From Rhodoblastus sp963727035 (GTDB lineage: Bacteria > Pseudomonadota > Alphaproteobacteria > Rhizobiales > Beijerinckiaceae), in contig CAVSEY010000005.1 of NCBI GenBank assembly GCA_963727035.1, positions 62,001 to 126,000 of the forward strand: a DNA stretch of 64,000 nt, in the 5' to 3' direction. Position numbers and translations under genes: made by a program. Of the stretch, positions 1 through 7,553 are shown one piece after another. A model generated the notes under the pieces. That model saw only the letters and a list, made by a program, of their open reading frames with translations, was not told where the DNA came from and did no database searches. Every line of letters starts with the position of its first letter. Position 1 is the stretch's first letter.

Positions 1-1
1 G

Positions 2-400
2 CAGGCCGCGCTCGACAAGACGCGGGCGCGGCTGGGCGCAGCCGGCGCCGGCGTGGCCTGGATCGCCGGCGACGCGACCGAATGGACCCCGCCCAAAAGC
101 TACGACGTCTGGCACGACCGCGCGGCCTTCCATTTCCTGACCGAGGCCGCCGACCGCGCCGCCTATATGAAGCGCCTGCGCCGCGCGCTGCGCGTCGGCG
201 GCGCCGCGATTTTCGGCACATTCGCCCTCGACGGCCCGGAAAAATGCAGCGGCCTGCCAGTGATGCGCCATGACGCGGCCTCGCTCGCCGCCGCCCTCGG
301 CCCCGGTTTCGAGCTTCTCGACGAACGGCGCCACGACCATCATACACCCGCCGGCGCGACCCAAAAGTTCCAGTTCAGCACGTTCCGCCGCGTCGCCTGA
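2..400 (+). CDS. Class I SAM-dependent methyltransferase, C-terminal part (5' end outside window)
   Basis: The frame is open from the left edge and ends at TGA 398-400, giving about 132 residues. The piece contains the stretch YDVWHDRAAFHFL, which matches the motif after the central strand in class I SAM-dependent methyltransferases, followed by a helix with YMKRLRRALRVGG and the strand AAIFGTFALDGPEKCSGLPV. The N-terminal SAM-binding glycine loop would lie before base 1 and is not seen. The substrate cannot be told; the family includes many small-molecule methylases. The next gene, rpsF, is 400 bases away, so this is probably a separate transcription unit. The family is fairly certain, the function unknown. 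Confidence 0.75.
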   Translation, partial: QAALDKTRARLGAAGAGVAWIAGDATEWTPPKSYDVWHDRAAFHFLTEAADRAAYMKRLRRALRVGGAAIFGTFALDGPEKCSGLPVMRHDAASLAAALGPGFELLDERRHDHHTPAGATQKFQFSTFRRVA

Positions 401-807
401 ACCGGCTGGCCGCGCGCCATATGCGCCTTGCGTTTCGCGGGATTTGCGCTATAAGCCCGGCTTCGTCCTCCGGCCGGGGGCTGAACGGAAGGGCTTGTCA
501 GCCAGGCGTTTCGCCGTCTTCCCGTGTTCCCGCCTTCGAAGGTTTTTATCGAGCGTCCGGCGTTTGCAGCCGGAGCGAGGTAAGAAAATGTACCGTCGGG
601 CCTTTCTCCGGGCTCGAAGGGCTCCGCGCCGGAGACGACAGAAAACAACGCCAAGGACCGCTCGCGGTTCGCGGCGTCCGCGCTGGCAAGTTTTTGACGC
701 TCGCTCTGGCGTGCGCCAACCGCTTGTGACGTCGCGGCGGCGGCCTGTTGCCGCCGGGCGCCTTTGCCGCCGGCAAAGGCTCTGCAAAAATAGAGAAAGG
801 CAGATCA
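401..807 (+). promoter_or_regulatory. Intergenic leader of the rpsF-rpsR operon with hairpins
   Basis: There is no convincing gene in these 407 bases. The stretch directly before rpsF holds a perfect 9-bp hairpin (arms 760-768 and 772-780, 3-base loop) that ends about 15 bases before the ribosome-binding site. A second GGCGGC/GCCGCC hairpin lies just upstream, around 737-756. In many bacteria the S6:S18 complex binds a structured leader of this operon and represses it. I infer a similar role from position and structure only; the binding-site sequence was not matched. Confidence 0.35.
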
Positions 808-1251
808 ATGGCTCTTTATGAGCATGTTTACATTGCTCGTCCGGATCTCACCTCCCAGCAGGTCGAGGCCCTCAACGAGCAGTTCAAGGCGACCATCGCC
901 AATCTCGGCGGTTCGGTCGGCAAGGTCGAATATTGGGGCGTCAAGTCCCTCGCCTATCGGATCAAGAAGAACCGCAAGGCGCATTTCACCCTGATCAATG
1001 TCGACGCTCCGCCGGCGGCGCTTGCGGAAGCCGAGCGCCAGTGGTCGATCAGCGAAAACGTGCTGCGCTTCATGACCATCCGCGTCGAGGCGCTGGAGGA
1101 CGGTCCGTCCGCCATGCTGCGCAAGCGTGACGATGACGACCGCGGCGAGCGCGGCGACCGCGGCGACCGTTTCGACCGCCCCGCCCGCAGCCCGGGCGGC
1201 CGCCCGCCGCGTCCGCGCCGTGAGGACACTGCCGAAGGAGGACAAATCTGA
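808..1251 (+). CDS. rpsF: 30S ribosomal protein S6
   Basis: The product has 147 residues and begins MALYEHVYIARPDLTSQQVE, the usual S6 start. It continues through EYWGVKSLAYRIKKNRKAHF, the conserved S6 core. S6 binds next to S18 on the platform of the small subunit. ATG 808 is chosen because GAAAGG at 795-800 is a good ribosome-binding site; an in-frame start 60 bases earlier has none. The C-terminal 35 residues are rich in Arg, Asp and Gly (repeats of RGDRGDR), a disordered tail common in alphaproteobacterial S6. The stop overlaps the rpsR start by one base, so the two are translated together. Confidence 0.98.
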   Translation: MALYEHVYIARPDLTSQQVEALNEQFKATIANLGGSVGKVEYWGVKSLAYRIKKNRKAHFTLINVDAPPAALAEAERQWSISENVLRFMTIRVEALEDGPSAMLRKRDDDDRGERGDRGDRFDRPARSPGGRPPRPRREDTAEGGQI

Positions 1252-1505
1252 TGACCGCCGCCGCAGCCGCCGCCGGCCCCGCCCGCCGCCCGTTCTTCCG
1301 CCGCCGCAAGACCTGCCCGTTCTCGGGCCCCAATGCGCCGAAGATCGACTACAAGGACACCCGTCTGCTGTCGCGCTACATTTCCGAGCGCGGCAAGATC
1401 GTGCCCTCGCGCATCACCGCCGTTTCGGCCAAGAAGCAGCGCGAACTGGCCAACGCCATCAAGCGCGCCCGCTTCCTCGGCCTTCTGCCCTACCTGATCG
1501 CGTAA
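1251..1505 (+). CDS. rpsR: 30S ribosomal protein S18
   Basis: The product has 84 residues. The core FFRRRKTCPFSGPNAPKIDYKD and the end AIKRARFLGLLPY are diagnostic of S18, the S6 partner on the subunit platform. The start ATG 1251-1253 shares its A with the rpsF stop (TGATG). AAGGAGG at 1235-1241 is a strong ribosome-binding site inside the end of rpsF. The alanine-rich N-terminus (TAAAAAAGPARRP) is longer than in enterobacteria. The protein is encoded between rpsF and the DUF2232 gene, as is usual in alphaproteobacteria. Confidence 0.98.
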   Translation: MTAAAAAAGPARRPFFRRRKTCPFSGPNAPKIDYKDTRLLSRYISERGKIVPSRITAVSAKKQRELANAIKRARFLGLLPYLIA

Positions 1506-1609
1506 CGACAAATCGCCGCGCCGAACGACGGCGCGGCCCTTCCTGATAGTTGGGGCAGGCTCTGACCTGCCTCTAACCGCCCACGCCAGTGGCCACGGGA
1601 CAGCGAAAG

Positions 1610-2602
1610 ATGAACGACAACAATCCGCCGGCGTCATGGGCCGACCGGGCCGTGGGTCTGGGAGCCGGCCTCGCCGGCGCGCTACTGTTCGTCGTCTCGA
1701 CGCGGGGCTCCAGCCTCGCCGTGGCGCTCGCCTATTTCGCCCCCCTGCCGCTGATGATCGGCGCCGCCGGCTTTTCGCTGCCCGGCGCCCTGATCGGCGC
1801 GCTCATCGGCGCCGGCGTATTGCTGGCCGCCGCCCATGCGCCGCTCGCCCTGGCCTTCCTGTTCGGCTTCGCCGCGCCGGCCCTGGCGCTTGCGGCCATG
1901 ATCCAGTCCCCGCTGCCCTCGCGCGACCGCGGGGCCGCCGCCGAGCGCTTCGTATCGCCGGGCGAAATGCTGGAAACCATCATCCTTCTGTCCATCCTGG
2001 TCGCCGGCGCCGGCGTCGCCATCCTGCTCGTCCATTATCATGGCTTCGAGCCGGCCATGACCGCCGTCCTGCAGCATTTCGCGCCGGCGCTCGACGACTT
2101 CGCCGCGAGCCTCGAGGCGGCCTCCAAGGAAATCGGCGCGGAAGCAGTCAAAAGATTCGCGGTGATGAGCGTCCCGGCGATCGTCGCCGCCTCGCAGGTC
2201 ATGCTGTTTTCCGTCAATCTCTGGCTCGCCGCGCGCACCATCGACGTCTCGGGGCGGCTGCGCCGTCCCTGGCCGAGCCTGCCCGAGACTCTTCGCTTGC
2301 CGCGCGTTCTCGGCCCGATTTTTCTGGTGGCCGCCGGCCTTGCCTTCAAGGGCGGCCTGATCGCCGTGCTGGCGGGAATCGTCGCCGCCGCGATCGGCTT
2401 CGGCTTCGCGCTCCATGGCCTCGCCGCCATTCACGGCCTCAGCCGCGACGCCAGTCTTCGCGGCGCCTGGCTCGCGGCGCTCTACGCCGTCATCATGGTC
2501 ATCGAACCCTGGGCCTTCGTTCTTCTCGCCCTGTTCGGCGTGATCGAATCCGCTTTTTCGCTGCGCGCGCGCAAGGCGCGCCGCGTCAAAACCCGCAACT
2601 GA
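1610..2602 (+). CDS. DUF2232-type multi-span membrane protein
   Basis: The product has about 330 residues and several strongly hydrophobic segments, for example AVGLGAGLAGALLFVVSTR, LAYFAPLPLMIGAAGF, ALIGALIGAGVLLAAA and ILLSILVAGAGVAILLVHY. Near the C-terminus GAWLAALYAVIMVIEPWAFVLLALFGVIESAF gives two more. Size, topology and position between rpsR and rplI fit the DUF2232 (YybS-like) membrane family found at this place in many alphaproteobacteria. Its function is not established. ATG 1610 is preferred; GTG 1589 is also in frame but has no clear ribosome-binding site. The family call rests on synteny and topology, not on a search. Confidence 0.7.
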   Translation: MNDNNPPASWADRAVGLGAGLAGALLFVVSTRGSSLAVALAYFAPLPLMIGAAGFSLPGALIGALIGAGVLLAAAHAPLALAFLFGFAAPALALAAMIQSPLPSRDRGAAAERFVSPGEMLETIILLSILVAGAGVAILLVHYHGFEPAMTAVLQHFAPALDDFAASLEAASKEIGAEAVKRFAVMSVPAIVAASQVMLFSVNLWLAARTIDVSGRLRRPWPSLPETLRLPRVLGPIFLVAAGLAFKGGLIAVLAGIVAAAIGFGFALHGLAAIHGLSRDASLRGAWLAALYAVIMVIEPWAFVLLALFGVIESAFSLRARKARRVKTRN

Positions 2603-2629
2603 ACAAACGAATCAACTGGAGATCGAAAC

Positions 2630-3193
2630 ATGGAAGTCATTCTGCTCGAACGCGTCGCCAAGCTCGGCCAGATGGGCGAGGTCGTCCGCGTCCGCGACGG
2701 CTACGCCCGCAATTTCCTGCTGCCGCGCCACAAGGCCCTGCGCGCCACCGAAGCCAACAGGAAGCACTTCGAGGGCCAGCGCGCCCAGCTCGAAACCCGC
2801 AACCTCGAGCGCAAGGGCGAGGCCCAGACGGTCGCCGAGAAGCTGAACGGCCAGATCTTCGTCATCCTGCGCCAGGCCGGCGAATCCGGCCAGCTCTACG
2901 GCTCGGTCTCGACCCGCGACATCGCCGACGCCGCGACCGCCGGCGGCTTCACCGTCGAGCGCCACCAGATCATGCTCAACGCCCCGATCAAGACGCTGGG
3001 CCTGCACAAGGCGCCGGTCCATCTCCATCCGGAAGTCGATGTCGCGATCGTCGTCAATGTCGCCCGCTCCGCCGAAGAGGCCGAGCGTCAGGCCCGCGGC
3101 GAATCGGCTGTCGTGCGCGAGGAGACCTCGATGGCCGATCTCGGCCTCGAAGTCGGCGCGGCGCTGGCCGAAGCCGGCGACGTCGAACTCTGA
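2630..3193 (+). CDS. rplI: 50S ribosomal protein L9
   Basis: The product has 187 residues and starts MEVILLERVAKLGQMGEVV. This is followed by VRDGYARNFLLPRHKALRAT, the N-terminal L9 domain that binds 23S rRNA. A charged connecting helix (about residues 42-75) leads to the C-terminal domain with GQLYGSVSTRDIADA. It is longer than E. coli L9 (149) because of an acidic C-terminal tail after residue 150, common in alphaproteobacteria. GGAG at 2618-2621 is the ribosome-binding site. It is the last gene of the rpsF operon and is followed by a strong terminator. Confidence 0.98.
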   Translation: MEVILLERVAKLGQMGEVVRVRDGYARNFLLPRHKALRATEANRKHFEGQRAQLETRNLERKGEAQTVAEKLNGQIFVILRQAGESGQLYGSVSTRDIADAATAGGFTVERHQIMLNAPIKTLGLHKAPVHLHPEVDVAIVVNVARSAEEAERQARGESAVVREETSMADLGLEVGAALAEAGDVEL

Positions 3194-3220
3194 TCCCATT
3201 GTAACACCGGCATTTTCCAG

Positions 3221-3252
3221 GCTGGGCGGACGCGGGTCCGCCCAGCTTTTTT
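3221..3252 (+). terminator. Rho-independent terminator of the rpsF-rpsR-rplI operon
   Basis: A perfect 11-bp GC-rich stem (3221-3231 with 3236-3246) has a 4-base loop and is followed directly by six T (3247-3252). It starts 28 bases after the rplI stop. Confidence 0.95.
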
Positions 3253-3469
3253 ACGCGTGGCGCCGGCGCAAGCGTCAAGCGAAATCCCTCGCGCCCCGGC
3301 GCGAAGGCGCGGAGGATGTGGATAATGTGGACGGCGTCGGCGGCGCCATCTATTTGTTCACCTCTTTCGCCCCGCGCCGTGGCACAACAATCCGGCGATT
3401 GCGTATTCCGTCGCAAAAATCCGATAATCCACAACGATTCGGCGCGGCGGCCGGGCTGTCGCGCCAGGA

Positions 3470-4981
3470 ATGGCGCTTTTCATGGCCGCACTCGAAAAAA
3501 TATCCGACCGCATGCTGATGGCGGTCGCCGCCCCCGAAGCCACAATCCGCACGCCGCCAGCCAATCTCGAGGCGGAACAGGCGCTGCTCGGCGCGATCCT
3601 CGTCAACAACGACGCCTTCGACCGCGTTTCCGACTTCCTCAAGCCCGACCATTTCGCCGAGGAGCTGCACCGCCGCATCTACGAGACCGCCGGTCAGCTG
3701 ATCCGCCTGGGCAAGGTCGCCTCGGCGGTGACGCTGCGCACCTTTCTGGGCGACCACGACCTCGGCGGCATGACCATTCCCCAATATCTGGCGCGGCTGG
3801 CGGCGGAGGCGACCACGATCATCAATGCGGTCGATTACGCCCACGCCATCCACGACCTCGCCATCCGCCGCCAGCTGATCAATATCGGCGGCGACGTGGT
3901 CAACGCAGCCTTCGACTCGGGCGTCGATCACAGCCCGCGCGCCCAGATCGAGGAGGCCGAGCGCAAGCTTTACGCCGTCGCCGAAACCGGCCGCTACGAG
4001 GGCGGCTTCCACCGCTTCGCCGACGCGCTGGCCAGCGCCGTGGACATGGCCGCCAAGGCCTGGGAGCGCGAAGGCGGCCTTTCCGGACTCGCCACCGGCA
4101 TGCACGACCTCGACAGGATGATGGGTGGCCTTCAGCCCTCCGACCTCATCATCGTCGCAGGGCGTCCCGGCATGGGCAAGACGGCGCTCGCCACCAATAT
4201 CGCCTTCAACATCGCCCGCGCCTATCGCGGCGAGGCCGGCCCGGACGGCCATCCGATCACCGTCAATGGCGGGATCGTCGGCTTTTTCTCGCTGGAAATG
4301 TCGTCGGAACAGCTCGCCACCCGCATCATCGCCGAACAGGCCGAGGTGCCCGGCTACAAGATCAGGCGCGGCGACATCACCGAAGGCGAGTTCCACCGCA
4401 TCTCGCAGGCCGCGCGGGAGATGCAGTCGATTCCCTTCTATATCGACCATACCGGCGGCATTTCCATCGCCCAGCTCGCCGCCCGCGCCCGGCGCCTGAA
4501 ACGCCAACGCGGCCTCGACCTGCTGGTGGTCGATTACCTCCAGCTGCTCACCGGCGCGCGGGCGCGCTCGGACAACCGCGTGCAGGAGCTGACCGAAATC
4601 ACCACCGGCATGAAGGCGCTGGCCAAGGAACTGAACGTGCCGATCATCGCGCTGTCGCAATTGTCGCGTCAGGTCGAGTCGCGCGACGACAAGCGACCGC
4701 AATTGTCGGACCTGCGCGAATCCGGCTCGATCGAACAGGACGCCGACGTGGTGCTTTTCGTCTATCGTGACGAATATTATCTGAAAAACCGGCAGCCGCG
4801 CGAAGGCACGCCGGAATTCCAGACCTGGCAGAACGAGATGGAGCGCGCCCACGGCAAGGCCGAAGTGATCATCGGCAAGCAGCGCCACGGGCCGACCGGC
4901 ACGGTGGAACTGGCCTTCGAAGGCGAATATACCCGCTTCAGCGATCTCGCCCACGACGACCATCTGCCCGTCCAGATTTGA
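3470..4981 (+). CDS. dnaB: Replicative DNA helicase DnaB
   Basis: The product has 503 residues. The N-terminal primase-interacting domain begins at PPANLEAEQALLGAILVNND. The RecA-like C-terminal domain has Walker A GRPGMGKTALATN, Walker B LLVVDYLQLL, and the later ALSQLSRQVESR and DLRESGSIEQDAD motifs. The hexamer unwinds DNA at the replication fork and loads primase. Start codons at 3470 and 3482 are both possible. No intein interrupts the Walker A or later motifs, which are common intein sites in this family. alr follows 8 bases after the stop, so the two are probably co-transcribed. Confidence 0.98.
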   Translation: MALFMAALEKISDRMLMAVAAPEATIRTPPANLEAEQALLGAILVNNDAFDRVSDFLKPDHFAEELHRRIYETAGQLIRLGKVASAVTLRTFLGDHDLGGMTIPQYLARLAAEATTIINAVDYAHAIHDLAIRRQLINIGGDVVNAAFDSGVDHSPRAQIEEAERKLYAVAETGRYEGGFHRFADALASAVDMAAKAWEREGGLSGLATGMHDLDRMMGGLQPSDLIIVAGRPGMGKTALATNIAFNIARAYRGEAGPDGHPITVNGGIVGFFSLEMSSEQLATRIIAEQAEVPGYKIRRGDITEGEFHRISQAAREMQSIPFYIDHTGGISIAQLAARARRLKRQRGLDLLVVDYLQLLTGARARSDNRVQELTEITTGMKALAKELNVPIIALSQLSRQVESRDDKRPQLSDLRESGSIEQDADVVLFVYRDEYYLKNRQPREGTPEFQTWQNEMERAHGKAEVIIGKQRHGPTGTVELAFEGEYTRFSDLAHDDHLPVQI

Positions 4982-4989
4982 GGATCGCC

Positions 4990-6141
4990 ATGGCGGATGA
5001 CCCCGTTTCCGCAAACGCCCGCGCGACGGGGCAGGTCATCCTGCGCATCGATCTCGACGCTTTGGCCGAAAACTGGCGGCGGCTCGCCGCGCGCGCCAAG
5101 GGGGGGGCCAAGGGTGGGGCCAAACGCGCGGAATGCGCGGCCGTGGTCAAGGCCGACGCCTATGGCCTGGGCCTCGCGCCTGTCGCGCGCGCCCTGCTGG
5201 AGGAAGGCTGCGCAAGTTTTTTCGTCGCCCATCTGAGCGAAGGCCAGAAACTGCGCGCGATCGCGCCGGACGCGCGCATTTTCATTCTCAACGGCCTGCC
5301 GCCGGACTCCTGCGCGCTCTTTGCCGCCTCCCGCCTCATTCCAGTACTCGGGTCCCTTCCGGAACTCGCGGAATGGGCCGGTTTCTGCCGCGACCAGGGC
5401 GCGCGCCTTCCGGCGGCGATCCATGTCGACACCGGCATGAACCGGCTCGGCCTGCCCGCCGCGGACCTTTCTTCCGCCCGCGCGCTCATCGAAGACTTCG
5501 AGCCGGTTCTGGCGATGAGCCATTTCATCTCGGCCGAGGACAGGTCGTCGCCGCACAACCGGATGCAGATCGAGCGTTTCGAGCAGGCCCGCGCCGAACT
5601 GCCGCCAATGCCCGCCTCTCTGTGCAATTCCTCGGGCATGTTTCTCGACGAGCCGCCTTTCCTCGACCTGTGCCGGCCGGGCTATGCGCTCTACGGCGGC
5701 AACCCCACCCCCGGCGCGGAAAATCCCATGCGGGGGGTGGTCGAGCTTTACGCCGAAGTCCTGCAGGTCCGCGAAATCGCGGCGGGCGAAACCGCCGGCT
5801 ACAACGCCCGCTGGACCGCGCCCTCTCGCCGTCGCCTCGCCACGCTCAACCTCGGCTATGCCGACGGTTTCATGCGCAGCGGCGCCGAGGCCTCGCCCGG
5901 CGTGCGGGCCTATGCCGCCGGCCAGTTCTGCCCGGTGGTCGGCCGCATCTCGATGGACCTGTCCATCCTCGACATCAGCGACGCCGGCCCGCTCCAGCGC
6001 GGCGACCGCGTCGAGATTCTCGGACCCCATGTCTCAATCGACGAACTTGCGAAACGATCAGGAGCCATAGGTTATGAAATCCTGACCCGACTCGGGCCGC
6101 GCTTCCGCCGCGAATATGTGCGTGGCGGTAAAATTATTTAA
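4990..6141 (+). CDS. alr: Alanine racemase
   Basis: The product has 383 residues. The PLP lysine lies in ECAAVVKADAYGLG. The second-domain motif NLGYADGF and the segment GRISMDLSILDIS that follows the catalytic region are present. The enzyme turns L-alanine into D-alanine for peptidoglycan. ATG 4990 is chosen because GAGGA sits just before it, overlapping the dnaB stop. An insertion GAKGGAKGGAKRAE-like stretch at residues 30-45 is a short local duplication (GGAKGGAK). The usual tandem dnaB-alr order is seen. Confidence 0.96.
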   Translation: MADDPVSANARATGQVILRIDLDALAENWRRLAARAKGGAKGGAKRAECAAVVKADAYGLGLAPVARALLEEGCASFFVAHLSEGQKLRAIAPDARIFILNGLPPDSCALFAASRLIPVLGSLPELAEWAGFCRDQGARLPAAIHVDTGMNRLGLPAADLSSARALIEDFEPVLAMSHFISAEDRSSPHNRMQIERFEQARAELPPMPASLCNSSGMFLDEPPFLDLCRPGYALYGGNPTPGAENPMRGVVELYAEVLQVREIAAGETAGYNARWTAPSRRRLATLNLGYADGFMRSGAEASPGVRAYAAGQFCPVVGRISMDLSILDISDAGPLQRGDRVEILGPHVSIDELAKRSGAIGYEILTRLGPRFRREYVRGGKII

Positions 6142-6359
6142 AAATATCATGATATGTCATTTTCCTATTCCTTTACATGAGGCGTGCGCCGGCTTGGTCG
6201 GCCACAGCTCCAAAGCCGGAATCCGCGTCGAATTTTTGGACGGGCGTATCGACTTTAGGCGTGGCGCCCGGTCCGGGTCTGGACGACCGAAGGCGCCGAT
6301 CCCATGTTAACTGTGTCGGCCCGGAGCCGACATGGCCACCATACAGGGAGGCATATCCC
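6142..6359. promoter_or_regulatory. Gap before the His-rich gene, with palindrome and hairpin
   Basis: The stretch after alr is AT-rich and holds a perfect 12-bp palindrome at 6144-6155. A hairpin with 7-bp arms (6314-6320 and 6326-6332) lies 12 bases before the AGGGAGG ribosome-binding site of the next gene. No gene is seen here. Confidence 0.4.
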
Positions 6360-6653
6360 ATGGACAAGAAAGTCGTCGGTCTCGCCAGCGTTCTCGCGAT
6401 TTCTCCGCTCGCGGCAGCGCATGGCGCCGTTCCCGCGCAACCGACCGCTCGGGCCAACGCCTATGCCGAACTGCTGAGCCCCATCCCCAATGCGGCGGAG
6501 GCGCTCAAAGCCGCCAATGCTGCGGCGCCGGAGAAGACGGCGGCGAAGATTGAACTGGCCCAGTATAATGGCGCTTACCACCATCATCACCACCACCACT
6601 GGCGCCGTTATTACCACCACCACCATCATCACCACCACCACCATTGGCAATGA
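6360..6653 (+). CDS. Small exported histidine-rich protein
   Basis: The product has 97 residues. Residues 1-20 (MDKKVVGLASVLAISPLAAA) look like a signal peptide. The middle (about 25-73) is alanine-rich without known domain. The last 25 residues are two His clusters, one of seven and one of ten consecutive His, split by WRRYY and ended by WQ. Such tails bind divalent metals (Ni, Zn, Cu, Co) in known His-rich proteins; metal storage or buffering in the periplasm is an inference. AGGGAGG at 6345-6351 is a strong ribosome-binding site. It stands alone, convergent with the next gene. I do not recognise a named family. Confidence 0.75.
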   Translation: MDKKVVGLASVLAISPLAAAHGAVPAQPTARANAYAELLSPIPNAAEALKAANAAAPEKTAAKIELAQYNGAYHHHHHHHWRRYYHHHHHHHHHHWQ

Positions 6654-6693
6654 GAGTGGAGCAAGGCGGCGGGGCGGATCGGGGCGGAAAGCG

Positions 6694-7437
6694 TCAACCC
6701 GCTTTCTCGTCATCCGCTTTGCGTGACGCGGTGGCGCGCATGGCCCCATGCAGGCGCCGGTAGGTGGCGTCGAAAACCGTATCGGTGCTGGACATCCATT
6801 GGCTGTCGGCGCCGAGCGTGGAACGGCTTTCGTAAATGCGGCGGGACTGCAATTCCCGTTCGGCCGCCTCGTCTTCCGACATCGGCTCCAAAACGAAATC
6901 CGGCTCTTCCGGCACGAAACTGAATTGCGCCATTGGCTCGCCGGGGCGGAAAATATGGGTTCGGCCTTCGGGCGGGGCCTTGAAGACCAGGAAATAGATC
7001 ATCGGCCACCAGTTGCGCACGAGCGCCGGGACGGCCAGCGGCGTCGTGTCGGTCGGATCGGTGAAAAAGCGCGGATGCGGATCGACCCGGGTGGCGAAGC
7101 CTTTTTCCGGCTTCAGGTCCAGCATAAGCTGAAACGTGTAATAGCCTTGGCCGAAGGAACGAAACGGCGGCCAGGAGCGGCCGTCGGCCGGCGGCGGCCC
7201 GAAATCGCCCTCGAAAGCGAAATGACCGTCGCGTGTCGAGACGTGGATTTCGCTGTCATAGGGATAGAGGATTTCGACGCCATATTTCGCCATTTCCGAA
7301 AATGGCGTGCAATGCCAGGGCTGCTCGTGCGAGCCATCGGCGCGCGGCTGCGGGTCGCCCGCCCAGCCCGGCGTCGCCAGGCGGAGCGGCCGAGGCTGCA
7401 GGCGCGGTTCGATCAGGCGGAATTTGACACGGCGCAT
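6694..7437 (-). CDS. Conserved hypothetical protein (possibly DUF6065-like)
   Basis: The product has 247 residues, with no signal peptide or membrane segment. Features include PWHCTPFSEMAKYGVEILYPY, YYTFQLMLDLKPEKGFATRV, then RNWWPMIYFLVFKAPPEGR and FRPGEPMAQFSFVPEEPD. This order (PC-x-N/KYGWEI start, a 'large-value' middle, W-P-aromatic segment, GEPxAQ-x-P near the end) resembles DUF6065-type proteins from memory; no search was possible. ATG 7437 has GGGGAGG directly upstream. Nothing in the context suggests a function. Confidence 0.6.
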   Translation of the reverse strand: MRRVKFRLIEPRLQPRPLRLATPGWAGDPQPRADGSHEQPWHCTPFSEMAKYGVEILYPYDSEIHVSTRDGHFAFEGDFGPPPADGRSWPPFRSFGQGYYTFQLMLDLKPEKGFATRVDPHPRFFTDPTDTTPLAVPALVRNWWPMIYFLVFKAPPEGRTHIFRPGEPMAQFSFVPEEPDFVLEPMSEDEAAERELQSRRIYESRSTLGADSQWMSSTDTVFDATYRRLHGAMRATASRKADDEKAG

Positions 7438-7506
7438 CGCTCCTCCCCGGCGCGCCACTCCACGACGGAGAGATCGCGCGTCTCGATCGCATGAGCGCGA
7501 CATCCC

Positions 7507-7538
7507 ACGAATTCCGCATGAATTCATGCGGAATTCGT
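7507..7538. repeat. Perfect 32-bp palindrome containing three GAATTC sites
   Basis: Bases 7507-7538 equal their own reverse complement with no mismatch. GAATTC occurs at 7509, 7520 and 7531, exactly 11 bases apart, i.e. about one helical turn. It sits between the rne stop (7554) and the start of the unknown gene (7437), both on the minus strand. No T-run follows on either strand, so it is not a typical terminator. Confidence 0.9.
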
Positions 7539-7553
7539 CTGATGGGCGCCCGA

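Noticed and set aside
3470..4981. Intein in dnaB
   Set aside because: The Walker A and later motifs are continuous; no insertion.
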